A stretch of 64,000 bases of DNA from Hyphomonas sp. (lineage in GTDB: Bacteria; Pseudomonadota; Alphaproteobacteria; Caulobacterales; Hyphomonadaceae). The translations under genes and the position numbers were made by a program. Positions within the stretch are counted from its first letter, which is position 1, and each line of letters starts with the position of its first letter. The notes under the pieces are model-generated. The model was given only the letters and a program-made list of their open reading frames with translations, made no database searches and had not been told where the DNA came from. The stretch is from NCBI RefSeq assembly GCF_022844445.1, contig NZ_JALHLS010000006.1:1-64000 (forward strand). Reading direction: 5' to 3'. Shown in pieces: positions 26,716 through 34,829 of the stretch.

Positions 26716-26899
26716 GTTTGCCTCCTTTGGTCATGGCTTGGCAGTAGTGAAGCTTGACAGGACCGCCGTCATAAGTGGGGATCGTTGTCATAAACAATCC
26801 GCCCACTAGCCTCCAGCCGTCGTTGAGATTGCTTTCTACCGCTACCTCAAACGCTTCCTTTTCGTGGTTCTGGACCACAAAATATTGTGGACGGGCCAT
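26708..26899 (-). CDS. Small cargo protein, unknown function (63 aa)
   Basis: A 63-residue protein, MARPQYFVVQNHEKEAFEVA at the start, then NLNDGWRLVGGLFMT and LHYCQAMTK. The pattern of a short beta strand, helix and G-W-x-L-x-G-G strand resembles small DUF1737-type proteins. AGGAG precedes the start. It is the first gene of a pair with the KGG-type protein and lies near the right end of the element. Confidence 0.72.
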   Translation of the reverse strand: MARPQYFVVQNHEKEAFEVAVESNLNDGWRLVGGLFMTTIPTYDGGPVKLHYCQAMTKGGKHA

Positions 26900-26960
26900 G
26901 CGAACTCCTGTTGCTTGACGCTAAGCATACAGTAGTTCGCGCGGGCCTTCAAATGCCTGT

Positions 26961-26982
26961 AAATTCAAAGTGAGACAGTGCC
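26961..26982. repeat. Right terminal inverted repeat
   Basis: Reads inward as GGCACTGTCTCACTTTGAAT plus two T; 20 of 22 positions match the left end at 24060-24081. Confidence 0.9.
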
Positions 26983-26990
26983 AACTTTTT
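26983..26990. repeat. Target-site duplication, right copy
   Basis: AACTTTTT immediately after the right inverted repeat, identical to the left copy at 24052-24059. Removing the element and one copy rejoins a plain intergenic sequence between the recA operator and the DUF2093 gene. Confidence 0.88.
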
Positions 26991-27036
26991 CCCGGGCGGC
27001 TTTTCTTCTGCGGCTGTCTCAGGCATGGTACCGGCC

Positions 27037-27261
27037 ATGCTCACACGTTCTGCAACTTCCGGCGGCGAAGCCCGCCTGCGCTACGGCGATAATGACTATG
27101 ACATCCTGTCGCCGGGCAGTTTCGTCGCCTGCGCCGTGACCGGTAGACCGATTCCCCTCAGCGCGCTGCGCTATTGGAGCGTTGACCTGCAGGAAGCCTA
27201 CTGGGACGCGGAAGCCGCCGCACAGCGCCTGACGCCGCCCCTGACCCCGCCCAGGGGCTGA
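27037..27261 (+). CDS. DUF2093-family protein
   Basis: A 74-residue protein with the family core EARLRYGDNDYDILSPGSFV, CAVTGRPIPLSALRYWSV and LQEAYWDAEAAAQR. DUF2093 proteins are small, found in alphaproteobacteria and of unknown function. It begins 46 bp beyond the transposon's right duplication and is followed 4 bp later by the kinase gene, with which it is probably transcribed. Confidence 0.88.
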   Translation: MLTRSATSGGEARLRYGDNDYDILSPGSFVACAVTGRPIPLSALRYWSVDLQEAYWDAEAAAQRLTPPLTPPRG

Positions 27262-27265
27262 GCGG

Positions 27266-28075
27266 TTGACGCGTGCCATTGCGCGGGCTGTGGGCGCGTG
27301 GATTGACGGTGCGATTGCGGCTGCGCCGGCCGGGCATACGCCGCTACTGATGCTGTCAGGCCCGCAAGGGGCGGGCAAGTCCACCGCCCTGGCCGAAGCG
27401 ATCGCGGCGCTGGTCCGGCCAGTCGCGGGCCTCAGTCTCGATGATGTGTATCTCACCCGTGCCGAGCGAGGCCTGCTCGCGGTGCAGGTGAGCCCCCTGT
27501 TCCAGACGCGCGGTCCGCCGGGGACGCATGATCTTGTGCTGCTGGCGCAAACCCTCGCGGCGCTGCGCAGCGCAGGCGACGACGCGCAAACGCCCCTGCC
27601 GGTATTCAACAAGCTCGCCGATGACCGTGCGTCGCCAGAAGCGTGGCGCCGGTTTGCGGGCCGGCCCGCCGCCATCGTCGTGGAGGGCTGGATGATGGGC
27701 GCCCTGCCCGATGCGGCCGCGCCCGATGCCGCGGCGCTGAATGCGGTCGAGGCGTCCGACATCGACGGGGCATGGCGCCGGTATCAGGAGGCGGCACTCG
27801 CGGGCAGCTATGCAGACTTGTGGGACCGCGCAGACAGCTTCTGTCATCTCGCTGCACCGGACTTCGCATGCGTCGCGGGCTGGCGCCTGCAGCAGGAGGC
27901 CGCGCTATGGGCGGGCCGCGGCGAAGTGATGCCGGCGGAGCGGCGCGACTGGGTATTGCGGTTCATCCAGCACTATGAGCGCCTCACGCGGCGCATGATC
28001 GCGGGCGGGCGGCGGGCGGGCGCAGTGATCGAGATCGACGCGGCGCGCAACGTCAAGGCCGTTTCGGGCTTCTAG
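27266..28075 (+). CDS. P-loop kinase, D-glycerate 3-kinase type
   Basis: A 269-residue P-loop protein. Walker A is GPQGAGKST at about 32-40, then LSLDDVYLTRAERGLLA, PLFQTRGPPGTHDLVLL, PVFNKLADDRA and VVEGWMMGA, the ordered blocks of plant-type glycerate kinase and YggC-like proteins. Glycerate kinase makes 3-phosphoglycerate from D-glycerate; the substrate here is inferred from the family. It starts 4 bp after the DUF2093 gene. Confidence 0.8.
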   Translation: MTRAIARAVGAWIDGAIAAAPAGHTPLLMLSGPQGAGKSTALAEAIAALVRPVAGLSLDDVYLTRAERGLLAVQVSPLFQTRGPPGTHDLVLLAQTLAALRSAGDDAQTPLPVFNKLADDRASPEAWRRFAGRPAAIVVEGWMMGALPDAAAPDAAALNAVEASDIDGAWRRYQEAALAGSYADLWDRADSFCHLAAPDFACVAGWRLQQEAALWAGRGEVMPAERRDWVLRFIQHYERLTRRMIAGGRRAGAVIEIDAARNVKAVSGF

Positions 28076-28084
28076 CGGCTTCGC

Positions 28085-28570
28085 CTAGACCGCTACGCGG
28101 GCCTGCGGATTCAACTGCCAGACACGCAGGTTCAACGCCGATGCAATGGTCACCCAGACGAGATAGGGCGCCAGCATCCATGCAGCGGCGGCGCTGAACG
28201 GCGCGAACGCCGCCAGGATGCCTACGATCGACACCCAAAGCGTCAGGACGATGCCAAAGGCGAGCCCCATCCGCCGCAGGCCAAAGAACACGGCCGACCA
28301 GCTTGCATTGACCACGAGGCTCGCTCCGTAGAGCGCCAGAGCCCAGGCCGCATCCATTCCGCCCGCCAGCCAGACCAGCCAACCCGCGACGGCGTTCAGT
28401 ACAAAGAGGATCGTCCACACGATCGGAAAGGCGATGTTCGGCGGCGTCCAGGGCGGCTTGGCAAGGCCCGCATACCAGGCGCCGGGCCGGAAGACCGCGC
28501 CACTGGAGGCCGCAGCAAAGTTGGCGAGGACGAACCCGCCGAGCGCGGCGAGGTTTTCGGGTGTCAGCAT
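28085..28570 (-). CDS. TspO/MBR-family membrane protein
   Basis: A 161-residue protein with five hydrophobic segments and the tryptophan-rich TspO pattern: KPPWTPPNIAFPIVWTILF, LALYGASLVVNASWSAVFF and PYLVWVTIASALNLRVWQLN. TspO proteins bind porphyrins and sterol-like ligands; in alphaproteobacteria they modulate pigment and tetrapyrrole gene expression. It is convergent with the kinase gene. Confidence 0.93.
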   Translation of the reverse strand: MLTPENLAALGGFVLANFAAASSGAVFRPGAWYAGLAKPPWTPPNIAFPIVWTILFVLNAVAGWLVWLAGGMDAAWALALYGASLVVNASWSAVFFGLRRMGLAFGIVLTLWVSIVGILAAFAPFSAAAAWMLAPYLVWVTIASALNLRVWQLNPQARVAV

Positions 28571-28661
28571 CGTCCGGTGTCCTCTGAGGCCTGCGGCTCC
28601 GGTCCATATGGGGCCGCGCCCGGCGCCTGCAAACTTTCCGTGGATGATCGCAACAGTCCGA

Positions 28662-29342
28662 TCAGTTCGGACTGTAGTCCCGGATCAGCCGCTTACCCTG
28701 CTCCCACTGGGCTGCCCAGATAATCACGGTCGGCGATGACGCGATATAGGCGTCCTTCACCTTGCCGGAGCCAATGCCCTCGACAATGCTGATCATGTCC
28801 GCCGCAATCACCGACAATTCGGTCGGCTGGCCTGCCGCCGACAGACTGTTCTGCGCCGCCACACGGGCGGCATCGGCTGCGATCGCATCAACATAAAAAA
28901 CTATCCGCGTGTCACCTTCCACAGGCTGGATAAGCGGGTCATCGCCCGGTCCGGTGACATAGAACAACGGAGGACGGGTCGCGTCGCCGTTCACCAGCAA
29001 AGCGTTCTCCGCATTCGTCCGCCAGATGATCTCGCCCTTCGCCAGCGAAATCAGTTCGGCCGCGTTGACCAGGCGGCCCTCTGCTCGGTCCGCCAGCCCG
29101 GCCTTCACCGCTGTGCGCGCCGCATCGTTTGCATCCAGGAAGGCCACGACGACCTGCTGCTCGCCGCCCTCCGGCGTCTTCACGACTTCCATCATCGATG
29201 CCCCGGTCGCCGGATCGGTGGGAATCACAACAAACAGGCCTCCCATCGCATCCTGCAAGGCTTTCAGCCCCGGTACTTCGTCGGCCACCGCGAACGGCGC
29301 GGCGGCCAGCATCATCAGGGCAGCGGCTGTTTTTCGCATCAT
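28662..29342 (-). CDS. Exported Tic22-like protein
   Basis: About 226 residues with a signal peptide (AALMMLAAAPFAVADEVPG). The mature part repeats a pattern of beta strand plus helix: GGLFVVIPTDPATGASMMEV then VVVAFLDANDAARTAVKAG, and PPLFYVTGPGDDPLIQP then RIVFYVDAIAADAARVA. Two such units with 'plFyvt...pl' strands are characteristic of Tic22-like proteins, whose bacterial members are periplasmic chaperones or envelope factors. The start at 29342 has AGGTGG upstream. The assignment is by pattern only. Confidence 0.6.
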   Translation of the reverse strand: MMRKTAAALMMLAAAPFAVADEVPGLKALQDAMGGLFVVIPTDPATGASMMEVVKTPEGGEQQVVVAFLDANDAARTAVKAGLADRAEGRLVNAAELISLAKGEIIWRTNAENALLVNGDATRPPLFYVTGPGDDPLIQPVEGDTRIVFYVDAIAADAARVAAQNSLSAAGQPTELSVIAADMISIVEGIGSGKVKDAYIASSPTVIIWAAQWEQGKRLIRDYSPN

Positions 29343-29417
29343 CAGATCCACCTGTTTAATCCAACCGGCAGCGTACCGGGCATCGAGGCCGCGTCCATAG
29401 GCCGGAATCAGTGGATC

Positions 29418-29891
29418 TCAATACGTCTCGGTAATGTCCGGCATGGGAGCCAACTGGTCATCGATCGCCGATTTGACTGGCTCCGGCCAGTCATCTCCCG
29501 TGCCGACACAGTCCCGTTTGAAGCCGGTGTCGGTCTCGTCCACACTGTCCGGCGTCTTCGGATCGCTGGTCAACGACACTTCCCAATCAAACTGGCAGGC
29601 GCGCGAAGCAAAGCTGCGCGTGCACACGGCTGCGGGCTCCGGATAGTCCTCATGTGCTTCGCCAAAGGTGCATTCATAGCCCGCCTCGGCCAGCTGCGCG
29701 ATCGTGGCGGCACGACCTGCGCGGTGGGCGATGCGGCTGAATTCCTTTGCCATCGAAGCCTGCAGCTCGGCGCCGGGCTCGTGCTGCCAGGTATGTTGCT
29801 GGTGCAGCTCGGTCACCGTCTTCGGTCCCGAAGCCTCGTGCGCGCATGCGCCGAGTCCTGCCGCCAGAACCACCACCCAGATCGCCTTCAT
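29418..29891 (-). CDS. Lipoprotein of unknown function
   Basis: A 157-residue lipoprotein (MKAIWVVVLAAGLGAC, lipobox LGAC). The mature protein has five cysteines (YECTFGE, AVCTRSF, RACQFDWEV, KRDCVGTG), consistent with disulfides in the periplasm, and a charged start (TWQHEPGAELQASMAKEF). The start at 29891 is chosen for the GGAG seven bases upstream. No family recognised. Confidence 0.72.
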   Translation of the reverse strand: MKAIWVVVLAAGLGACAHEASGPKTVTELHQQHTWQHEPGAELQASMAKEFSRIAHRAGRAATIAQLAEAGYECTFGEAHEDYPEPAAVCTRSFASRACQFDWEVSLTSDPKTPDSVDETDTGFKRDCVGTGDDWPEPVKSAIDDQLAPMPDITETY

Positions 29892-29939
29892 GACTGTCTC
29901 CACTTTGCCTGTTGAAGCTCCACCTGAATTGCGGCGAGA

Positions 29940-30521
29940 CTAGGGAATAGTCAGCAGAGATTGAAAGGCAAATCCTGCAAGCCCGCCCGCGAGGGCTCCC
30001 GTCAGCACATCTGCCAGGCTATGCCTCGCCAGGTAAATCCGCGACCAGCCAATCAGGCATCCAATCGCGAGTCCGCATCCGACAAGGCGCAGATCCGGCC
30101 AGAACAGGCTCGCCGCAAAAAAGGCGAAGCTCACATGCAACGAGAGTTTCAGCCAACGCGACGCAAGGACTGCAAGGCAAACCAGCCCTGCTGCGACAGA
30201 TAAACCTGCAGAAAGCGCCTCAGGCTGGTCGCTCCACACACTCCAGGCTGCTGCGACAGCCAGCACCGGCAGGAGGAACAGGTTCAACTGGCTGCGTTCC
30301 GCGGGCACGGACGCATCGGTGTCTGCCCATTTTCCGCGGCGGACCTGAAGCAGCGCGAACGCAGACACTGAGGCGGCAACGATCCCGGCGGCAACAAGTA
30401 CTGTGCTGGCCATTTCCGGCGAGCGCCCATCAGAGACCGCGGCGAGCGCCGACGCAAGCGGCATAAGGATCGCGGGATGTCCCGTCAGTGATAATCCGTG
30501 TGCAACCGTTGTGCGGCTCAT
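29940..30521 (-). CDS. PAP2-type membrane phosphatase-like protein
   Basis: A 193-residue protein with about six hydrophobic segments. The C-terminal half has the reduced PAP2 motifs: LKLSLHVSFAFFAASL (corresponding to the P-S-x-H loop, histidine kept) and SRIYLARHSLADVLTGALAGG (the S-R-x5-H-x3-D motif, intact). The N-terminal K-x6-RP motif is not seen, so activity on lipid phosphates is uncertain. It overlaps the quinone oxidoreductase gene upstream by 4 bp. Confidence 0.78.
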   Translation of the reverse strand: MSRTTVAHGLSLTGHPAILMPLASALAAVSDGRSPEMASTVLVAAGIVAASVSAFALLQVRRGKWADTDASVPAERSQLNLFLLPVLAVAAAWSVWSDQPEALSAGLSVAAGLVCLAVLASRWLKLSLHVSFAFFAASLFWPDLRLVGCGLAIGCLIGWSRIYLARHSLADVLTGALAGGLAGFAFQSLLTIP

Positions 30522-31495
30522 GGGATAAGCAGCGTTGCCCCGGTCGTGGTACCGCTCTCGAGCGCGCGGTGCGCTTCGGCGGCGTCCTTGAGCGCAAACC
30601 TCTGACCGATATCGGCATTCAGCACGCCTTTCTCGACCAGCGAAAACAGGCGCTTTGAAGCCCGCGCCAGAGAGGCCGGAGTGTCGGTGAAGTTGAACAA
30701 TGTCGGCCGTGTCATCACCAGCGAGCCGCCAGCGGCCAGCCGTCCCGGCGCGATCGGGTCTGCTGCGCCGGACGCGTTGCCATAGGTGATGAACCAGCCA
30801 CGCGGACGCAGGCTGGCGAGCGAAGCCTCCGCTGAAATCCTGCCGACGCTGTCATAGACCACGTCGACGCCCTTCCCGCCCGTCAGCTCACGGACTTTCT
30901 GCGCCACGTTGTCATAGCCAGTCACCACGTCATCCGCGCCGAGCGCCTTTGCGCGCTCCGCCTTTGCCGCGCTGGAGGTGACCGCGATCACCCGCGCGCC
31001 AATGTGCTTCGCCCAAGGTGTCAGAAGCGAGCCGACCCCGCCGACCGGCGCCCAGACGAGTGCCGTCTCGTCCTTCTGCAGCGGGCGGATTTCCTCCAGC
31101 AGCATCCAGGCGGTCATGCCCTTCAACAGGATCGCGGCGGCCTCCTCATCGCTGATGCCCGCCGGCAATGGCACAACGCCGGCGGCTGGCCCGGTATAAT
31201 GCGTCGCGTAGGTGCTGCGCCCGGTATAGGCGACCCGGTCGCCCGGTCCGACATGCTCGACGCCTTCGCCCACATCCTCGACGATACCCGCGCCTTCCGA
31301 TCCAGGAACAAAGGGCAGCGGCAACTTGTAGAGGCCCGTGCGATGATAGGTGTCGATGAAGTTTACCCCGACCGCTGTCTGGCGCACCAGCACCTCGCCC
31401 GGCCCCGGCTCGCGGGGCGCGAGCGCCTCCACCTTAAGTACGTCCGGACCGCCCGTCTCGTGCATCCGGATCGCGTAAGAATTAGGATGGGTCAT
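30518..31495 (-). CDS. Zinc-free quinone oxidoreductase (MDR family)
   Basis: A 325-residue protein of the NADPH:quinone reductase branch of the medium-chain dehydrogenases. It shows the N-terminal GroES-like domain (PREPGPGEVLVRQTAVGVNF, HRTGLYKLPLPFVPGSEGAG), the cofactor domain (VWAPVGGVGSLLTPWAKHIG) and VVYDSVGRISAEASLASLR. The Cys and His zinc ligands of alcohol dehydrogenases are absent, as expected for this branch. It follows the crotonase gene by 3 bp and overlaps the PAP2 gene by 4 bp, forming a three-gene unit. Confidence 0.93.
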   Translation of the reverse strand: MTHPNSYAIRMHETGGPDVLKVEALAPREPGPGEVLVRQTAVGVNFIDTYHRTGLYKLPLPFVPGSEGAGIVEDVGEGVEHVGPGDRVAYTGRSTYATHYTGPAAGVVPLPAGISDEEAAAILLKGMTAWMLLEEIRPLQKDETALVWAPVGGVGSLLTPWAKHIGARVIAVTSSAAKAERAKALGADDVVTGYDNVAQKVRELTGGKGVDVVYDSVGRISAEASLASLRPRGWFITYGNASGAADPIAPGRLAAGGSLVMTRPTLFNFTDTPASLARASKRLFSLVEKGVLNADIGQRFALKDAAEAHRALESGTTTGATLLIP

Positions 31496-31498
31496 TGC

Positions 31499-32287
31499 CT
31501 ATTTCCCTGTAAACTTTGCCGGCCGCTTCTCGAGGAAGGAGGCCACGCCTTCCTTGTGGTCGGCAGACTTGAAGCACGCCGACATTGTGGCGACGTGTTC
31601 CTTCATGTGCTCCGGCAACTCACGCGCAAGGCCTTGGTAGACGAGGCTCTTCATGTGACGGATGGAGAAGGGCGAAGAAACTAGGTAGCGCTTGGCTTCC
31701 GCGATGGCGGCATCCATCAGCGCTTCCGGCGTGACGATCTCGTTGGCATAGCCGATCTCTTTCGCCTCCGCCGCCTCAAGGAAGGCGCCGGAGTAGAGCA
31801 GTCGCAGCGCGCGTGAATGACCGATCAGGCGCGGCAGCAGCCAGCTGCCCGCGCCGGTATCCGGCACGAGGCCCCGGTGCGCAAAGTTCCAGGCAAACCG
31901 CGCCCGGTTTGTCACAATGCGCACGTCGCACTGGCTGGTGAACTCGGCGCCCATGCCGACGGCATAGCCGTCAATCGCGCCGATCACCGGCTTCGGGCAG
32001 GACACCAGCGGCCACCAGACGTCATTCTCGTGCGCCCCACCGCGCACGCCGCGCGTCTCGCCCGGAATGGTGGAGAGGTCTGCCAGGTCGGTGCCGGCGC
32101 AGAACGTGCCGCCCGCCCCGGTTACGATCAGTACACGGACGGAATCATCCTGCGCCGCCTCGCGAACCTTGCCGATGAAGGCCGCGAGCATCGCATAGGT
32201 CATCGCGTTCTTCTTTTCGGCCCGGTCGATGGTCAGGATGCCGATCCCGTCTTCCCGCCGCTCGAACTTGATATGGTGTGCCGTCAT
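31499..32287 (-). CDS. Enoyl-CoA hydratase/isomerase (crotonase) family
   Basis: A 262-residue crotonase-fold enzyme. The first oxyanion-hole segment is GAGGTFCAGTDLADL and the second is KPVIGAIDGYAVGMGAEFTS. The C-terminal part has ETRGVRGG and a helix set ending SFLEKRPAKFTGK. The position usually holding a catalytic Glu (in LVPDTGAGSWLLPRLIG) has Asp/Thr, so the reaction may not be simple hydration. It heads an operon with the quinone oxidoreductase and PAP2 genes. Confidence 0.9.
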   Translation of the reverse strand: MTAHHIKFERREDGIGILTIDRAEKKNAMTYAMLAAFIGKVREAAQDDSVRVLIVTGAGGTFCAGTDLADLSTIPGETRGVRGGAHENDVWWPLVSCPKPVIGAIDGYAVGMGAEFTSQCDVRIVTNRARFAWNFAHRGLVPDTGAGSWLLPRLIGHSRALRLLYSGAFLEAAEAKEIGYANEIVTPEALMDAAIAEAKRYLVSSPFSIRHMKSLVYQGLARELPEHMKEHVATMSACFKSADHKEGVASFLEKRPAKFTGK

Positions 32288-32313
32288 GTATTCCTCCCGT
32301 ATCTTTTTTCTGC

Positions 32314-32341
32314 GCCCCGCCCCAGTTCATCGGGGCGGGGC
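32314..32341. other. 10-bp perfect hairpin between TerC and crotonase genes
   Basis: GCCCCGCCCC (32314-32323) pairs with GGGGCGGGGC (32332-32341) across an 8-base loop. It separates the terC-like gene from the crotonase gene, both minus. No T-run follows on either strand, so a terminator or attenuator role is uncertain. Confidence 0.5.
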
Positions 32342-32359
32342 CTTCTGTTCAGCGCGGCG

Positions 32360-33139
32360 TCAGTGCGCCGTCAGCTTCGACCCCGCACGCTTGCGTGTCT
32401 GGATGTTGAGAAGCTCCACGCCCAGCGAGAAGGCGATGGCGAAGTAGAGATACCCGCGCGGAATGTGGAAGCCGAGCCCGTCCGCCACCAGCGCCACGCC
32501 GACCAGCAAAATGAAGGCGAGCGCCAACATCTTCGTCGTCGGATGCTCCGCTATGAACTTCGACAGCGGGTCCGCCGCCACCGCCATCACGATGGTCGAG
32601 AGCACCACGGCTGCCACCATGACCGCCAGGATGTCGGTCATACCGATCGCAGTGATTACCGAGTCCAGCGAGAAGACGATGTTGATGACGAACAGCTGGA
32701 TAACCACGCTCGTGAGGGTCGACTTGGCCGTCGTCTCCTCGTGGTGTGTGCCTTCGACCGAGGCATGGATCTCCTGCGTGCCTTTCCAGAGCAGGAACAG
32801 GCCGCCCGCAAGCAGGATCAGGTCCTTGATCGTGATCTCTTCGAAATGGTGTGCCGCTTGTGCATCGCCGCCCGCCACGAACATCGCCAGTTCGTGCGGC
32901 AGGATGAATAGCGCCTCCTTATCCAGCCCGATGATAACGAAGATCAGCGACAGCATGATGATGCGCAGCCCCATCGCGCCCCAGATACCGATCTGGGTGG
33001 CGCGCTTGCGCTCTGCGCCCTGCAGCTTGCCGGTCGCGATGGAGATGAACAGTAGGTTGTCGATCCCCAGCACAACCTCCAGGAAGGTCAGCGTCGCGAG
33101 GGATCCCCAGAAGGCGGGAGAGGCGAGAAGTTCGGCCAT
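32360..33139 (-). CDS. TerC-family membrane protein
   Basis: A 259-residue protein with seven or so hydrophobic helices. It begins MAELLASPAFWGSLATLTFLE then VVLGIDNLLFISI, the acidic TerC motif, and has the matching VINIVFSLDSVITAIGMTD motif in the second half; between them is a cytosolic, His-rich loop. TerC/Alx/MeeY proteins export manganese or other divalent cations during cotranslocational metallation. The start at 33139 follows family alignment; the frame stays open upstream, but that part is not protein-like. It is divergent from the epoxide-hydrolase-like gene. Confidence 0.93.
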   Translation of the reverse strand: MAELLASPAFWGSLATLTFLEVVLGIDNLLFISIATGKLQGAERKRATQIGIWGAMGLRIIMLSLIFVIIGLDKEALFILPHELAMFVAGGDAQAAHHFEEITIKDLILLAGGLFLLWKGTQEIHASVEGTHHEETTAKSTLTSVVIQLFVINIVFSLDSVITAIGMTDILAVMVAAVVLSTIVMAVAADPLSKFIAEHPTTKMLALAFILLVGVALVADGLGFHIPRGYLYFAIAFSLGVELLNIQTRKRAGSKLTAH

Positions 33140-33275
33140 GGGTGTCGCCTTTGTTTTTGGAGATCTGGCGCTGAGTGAAGCCTGCGCCGCGATTTTCGGC
33201 AAGGCCTTCCCTTCGGGAGCGTCTTGCGCGCATGCCTGCCCTGCAGCAGCATCAGGCGATCCACGGGAGAGCTCC

Positions 33276-34259
33276 ATGCCAGAATTCCGCAACATCGACG
33301 CTGGCGCCGCGCAGATCCGCGTCGCCATTGAAGGCTCCGGCCCGCTTGTGCTGATGGTCCACGGCTTCCCCGAAAGCTGGTATTCGTGGCGCCACCAGAT
33401 CGCCCCCATCGCCGCCGCCGGCTTTACGGCCGCCGCAATGGACGTGCGCGGCTATGGCGGCTCCTCCCGCCTGCCGGATGTCGCGGACTACCGCATGGAA
33501 GCCCTCATCGGTGACATCATCGGTGTAGGCGGCGCGCTCTCGCCGGATGCGCCCTTCACCCTCATCGGCCATGACTGGGGTGCGCCGCAGGTCTGGAACA
33601 CGGCCCTGACGCGGCCGGACCGGATCGCTGCCGTCGCCGCCCTCTCCGTGCCCTTCTACGGCGCCCCCGAATTTTCCTTCGACGATGTCATCAAGCGCGT
33701 CTTTGACGACCGTGACCGTTTCTTCTACCAGTCCTATTTCCGCAATCCAGGCCGCGCCGAAGCCGACCTCGAAGCAGACCTTCGCCGCTTCCTCGCCGGC
33801 TTCTACTACTCGATCTCCGGCGATGCGAAGGAGGGCGAATGGAAGCTCGGCCTGCCGTCCAGCGCGACCCTCATGGACACCCTTACCGTGCCTGCCGCAA
33901 TGCCCGGCTGGATGACCGAAGCCGACCTCACCTATTACGAAAACGAGTTCCGCGCCTCCGGCCTCTTCGGCCCGATCAGCCGCTACCGCAACCATACGCG
34001 CGACTTCGACTACCTCTCCGCCTTCCGCGGCCGGACGATCGCCCAGCCCGCCTGCTTCGTCGCCGGCGACAAGGACCCTGCCTTCAACGGCTTCGGCATG
34101 GTGACGGACCCCATCGGCAAGATGCGTCCGGCCGTGCCGAACCTGGAATTGGCCGTCGTCCTGCCCGGCTGCGGCCACTGGACCCAGCAGGAACGTCCCG
34201 CCGAGGTCAACGCCGCACTCGTTGCCTGGCTCACAAGCCTGAAGGGGCGCGTCGTCTAG
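33276..34259 (+). CDS. Alpha/beta hydrolase, epoxide-hydrolase type
   Basis: A 327-residue protein. The oxyanion motif is VHGFPESWYSWRHQ (H-G-x-P), the nucleophile elbow is IGHDWGAPQVWN (Asp nucleophile in HDWG, as in epoxide hydrolases and haloalkane dehalogenases), and the catalytic His is in PGCGHWTQQERP. The cap domain has Tyr residues (YYSISG, TYYENEFRASG) that protonate the epoxide in this family. GGGAGAG precedes the start at 33276; the long open frame upstream lies antisense to terC and is not coding. Confidence 0.93.
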   Translation: MPEFRNIDAGAAQIRVAIEGSGPLVLMVHGFPESWYSWRHQIAPIAAAGFTAAAMDVRGYGGSSRLPDVADYRMEALIGDIIGVGGALSPDAPFTLIGHDWGAPQVWNTALTRPDRIAAVAALSVPFYGAPEFSFDDVIKRVFDDRDRFFYQSYFRNPGRAEADLEADLRRFLAGFYYSISGDAKEGEWKLGLPSSATLMDTLTVPAAMPGWMTEADLTYYENEFRASGLFGPISRYRNHTRDFDYLSAFRGRTIAQPACFVAGDKDPAFNGFGMVTDPIGKMRPAVPNLELAVVLPGCGHWTQQERPAEVNAALVAWLTSLKGRVV

Positions 34260-34330
34260 GCGCGCAAAATCGCTCTATCTATTTTCCGGCGGCCCTGATT
34301 AGCTGCGCCCATCTTTGGGGAGACGAATCC

Positions 34331-34762
34331 ATGTTCCGCACACTTGCTGCCGCTGTCCTGTCCGCTGTGCTGGCCCTGCCCGCGCTGGCCGACGAAGTCT
34401 GGACCCTGCCCAGCGGCAATCAGGTCACCTATCTCAGCGATGAAGGCGACACCGCCGTCCTCGGCTACACACCCGTTATGGGCGTCGAGCAGTCCTTCAT
34501 CTTCGTGCCCGGTCTCGGCGGCAACTACGATAATCGCGGCACCTTCACCGGCTACTGGGTCGAGCCCACCTATGTCGGCAAGACCTGCCCAGCCGCTCTC
34601 GTCGCGCCCGGCGGCGTCGTCTGGGATCGCTGGGGGATCGTGGAACTGAAGTTCCAGAAAAAGGGCTTCCCGTCCAAGATCACGATGAAACGCGGCGACT
34701 GCTTTGCGCAGCCCACCGAGAAGATTGTCCTCAAACCGGTCGTTGGCGCGGGCCTTCAATAG
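34331..34762 (+). CDS. Small secreted protein, unknown function
   Basis: A 143-residue protein with a clear signal peptide (LAAAVLSAVLALPALADE). The mature part is beta-rich with many Gly and aromatic residues (GNQVTYLSDEGDTAVLGYTP, FTGYWVEPTYVGKTCP, WDRWGIVELKFQKKG) and two cysteines in TCPAAL and GDCFAQP that could pair. It follows the epoxide-hydrolase-like gene by 71 bases. No family recognised. Confidence 0.78.
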   Translation: MFRTLAAAVLSAVLALPALADEVWTLPSGNQVTYLSDEGDTAVLGYTPVMGVEQSFIFVPGLGGNYDNRGTFTGYWVEPTYVGKTCPAALVAPGGVVWDRWGIVELKFQKKGFPSKITMKRGDCFAQPTEKIVLKPVVGAGLQ

Positions 34763-34829
34763 ACCGCTCGCGGATTAAAGCGCTGACACCCCGCTTGCCC
34801 CCGCACAGGGAGGAGCGCGCGGCCTTATC

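Larger units (their letters stand above)
24060..26982. mobile_element. IS1-type transposon with four cargo genes (2923 bp)
   Basis: The element is bounded by 22-bp inverted repeats starting GG(T/C)ACTGTCTCA and flanked by 8-bp duplications, so both ends are intact. It holds an IS1-type transposase (minus), a P63C-domain gene (plus), and three small minus-strand genes (102, 75 and 63 residues), each with a good ribosome site. Base composition is lower in GC than the chromosome on each side. It inserted between recA and a DUF2093 gene, just upstream of the recA operator. The near-perfect ends and duplications suggest a fairly recent insertion. Confidence 0.9.

Noticed and set aside
32314-32341. 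Hairpin called as a terminator of terC
   Set aside because: No T-run follows on the minus strand; kept only as an unexplained hairpin.
32463-33275. 271-codon upstream extension of the epoxide-hydrolase-like gene
   Set aside because: It is antisense to terC, has no hydrolase features, and a good ribosome site exists at the internal ATG 33276.
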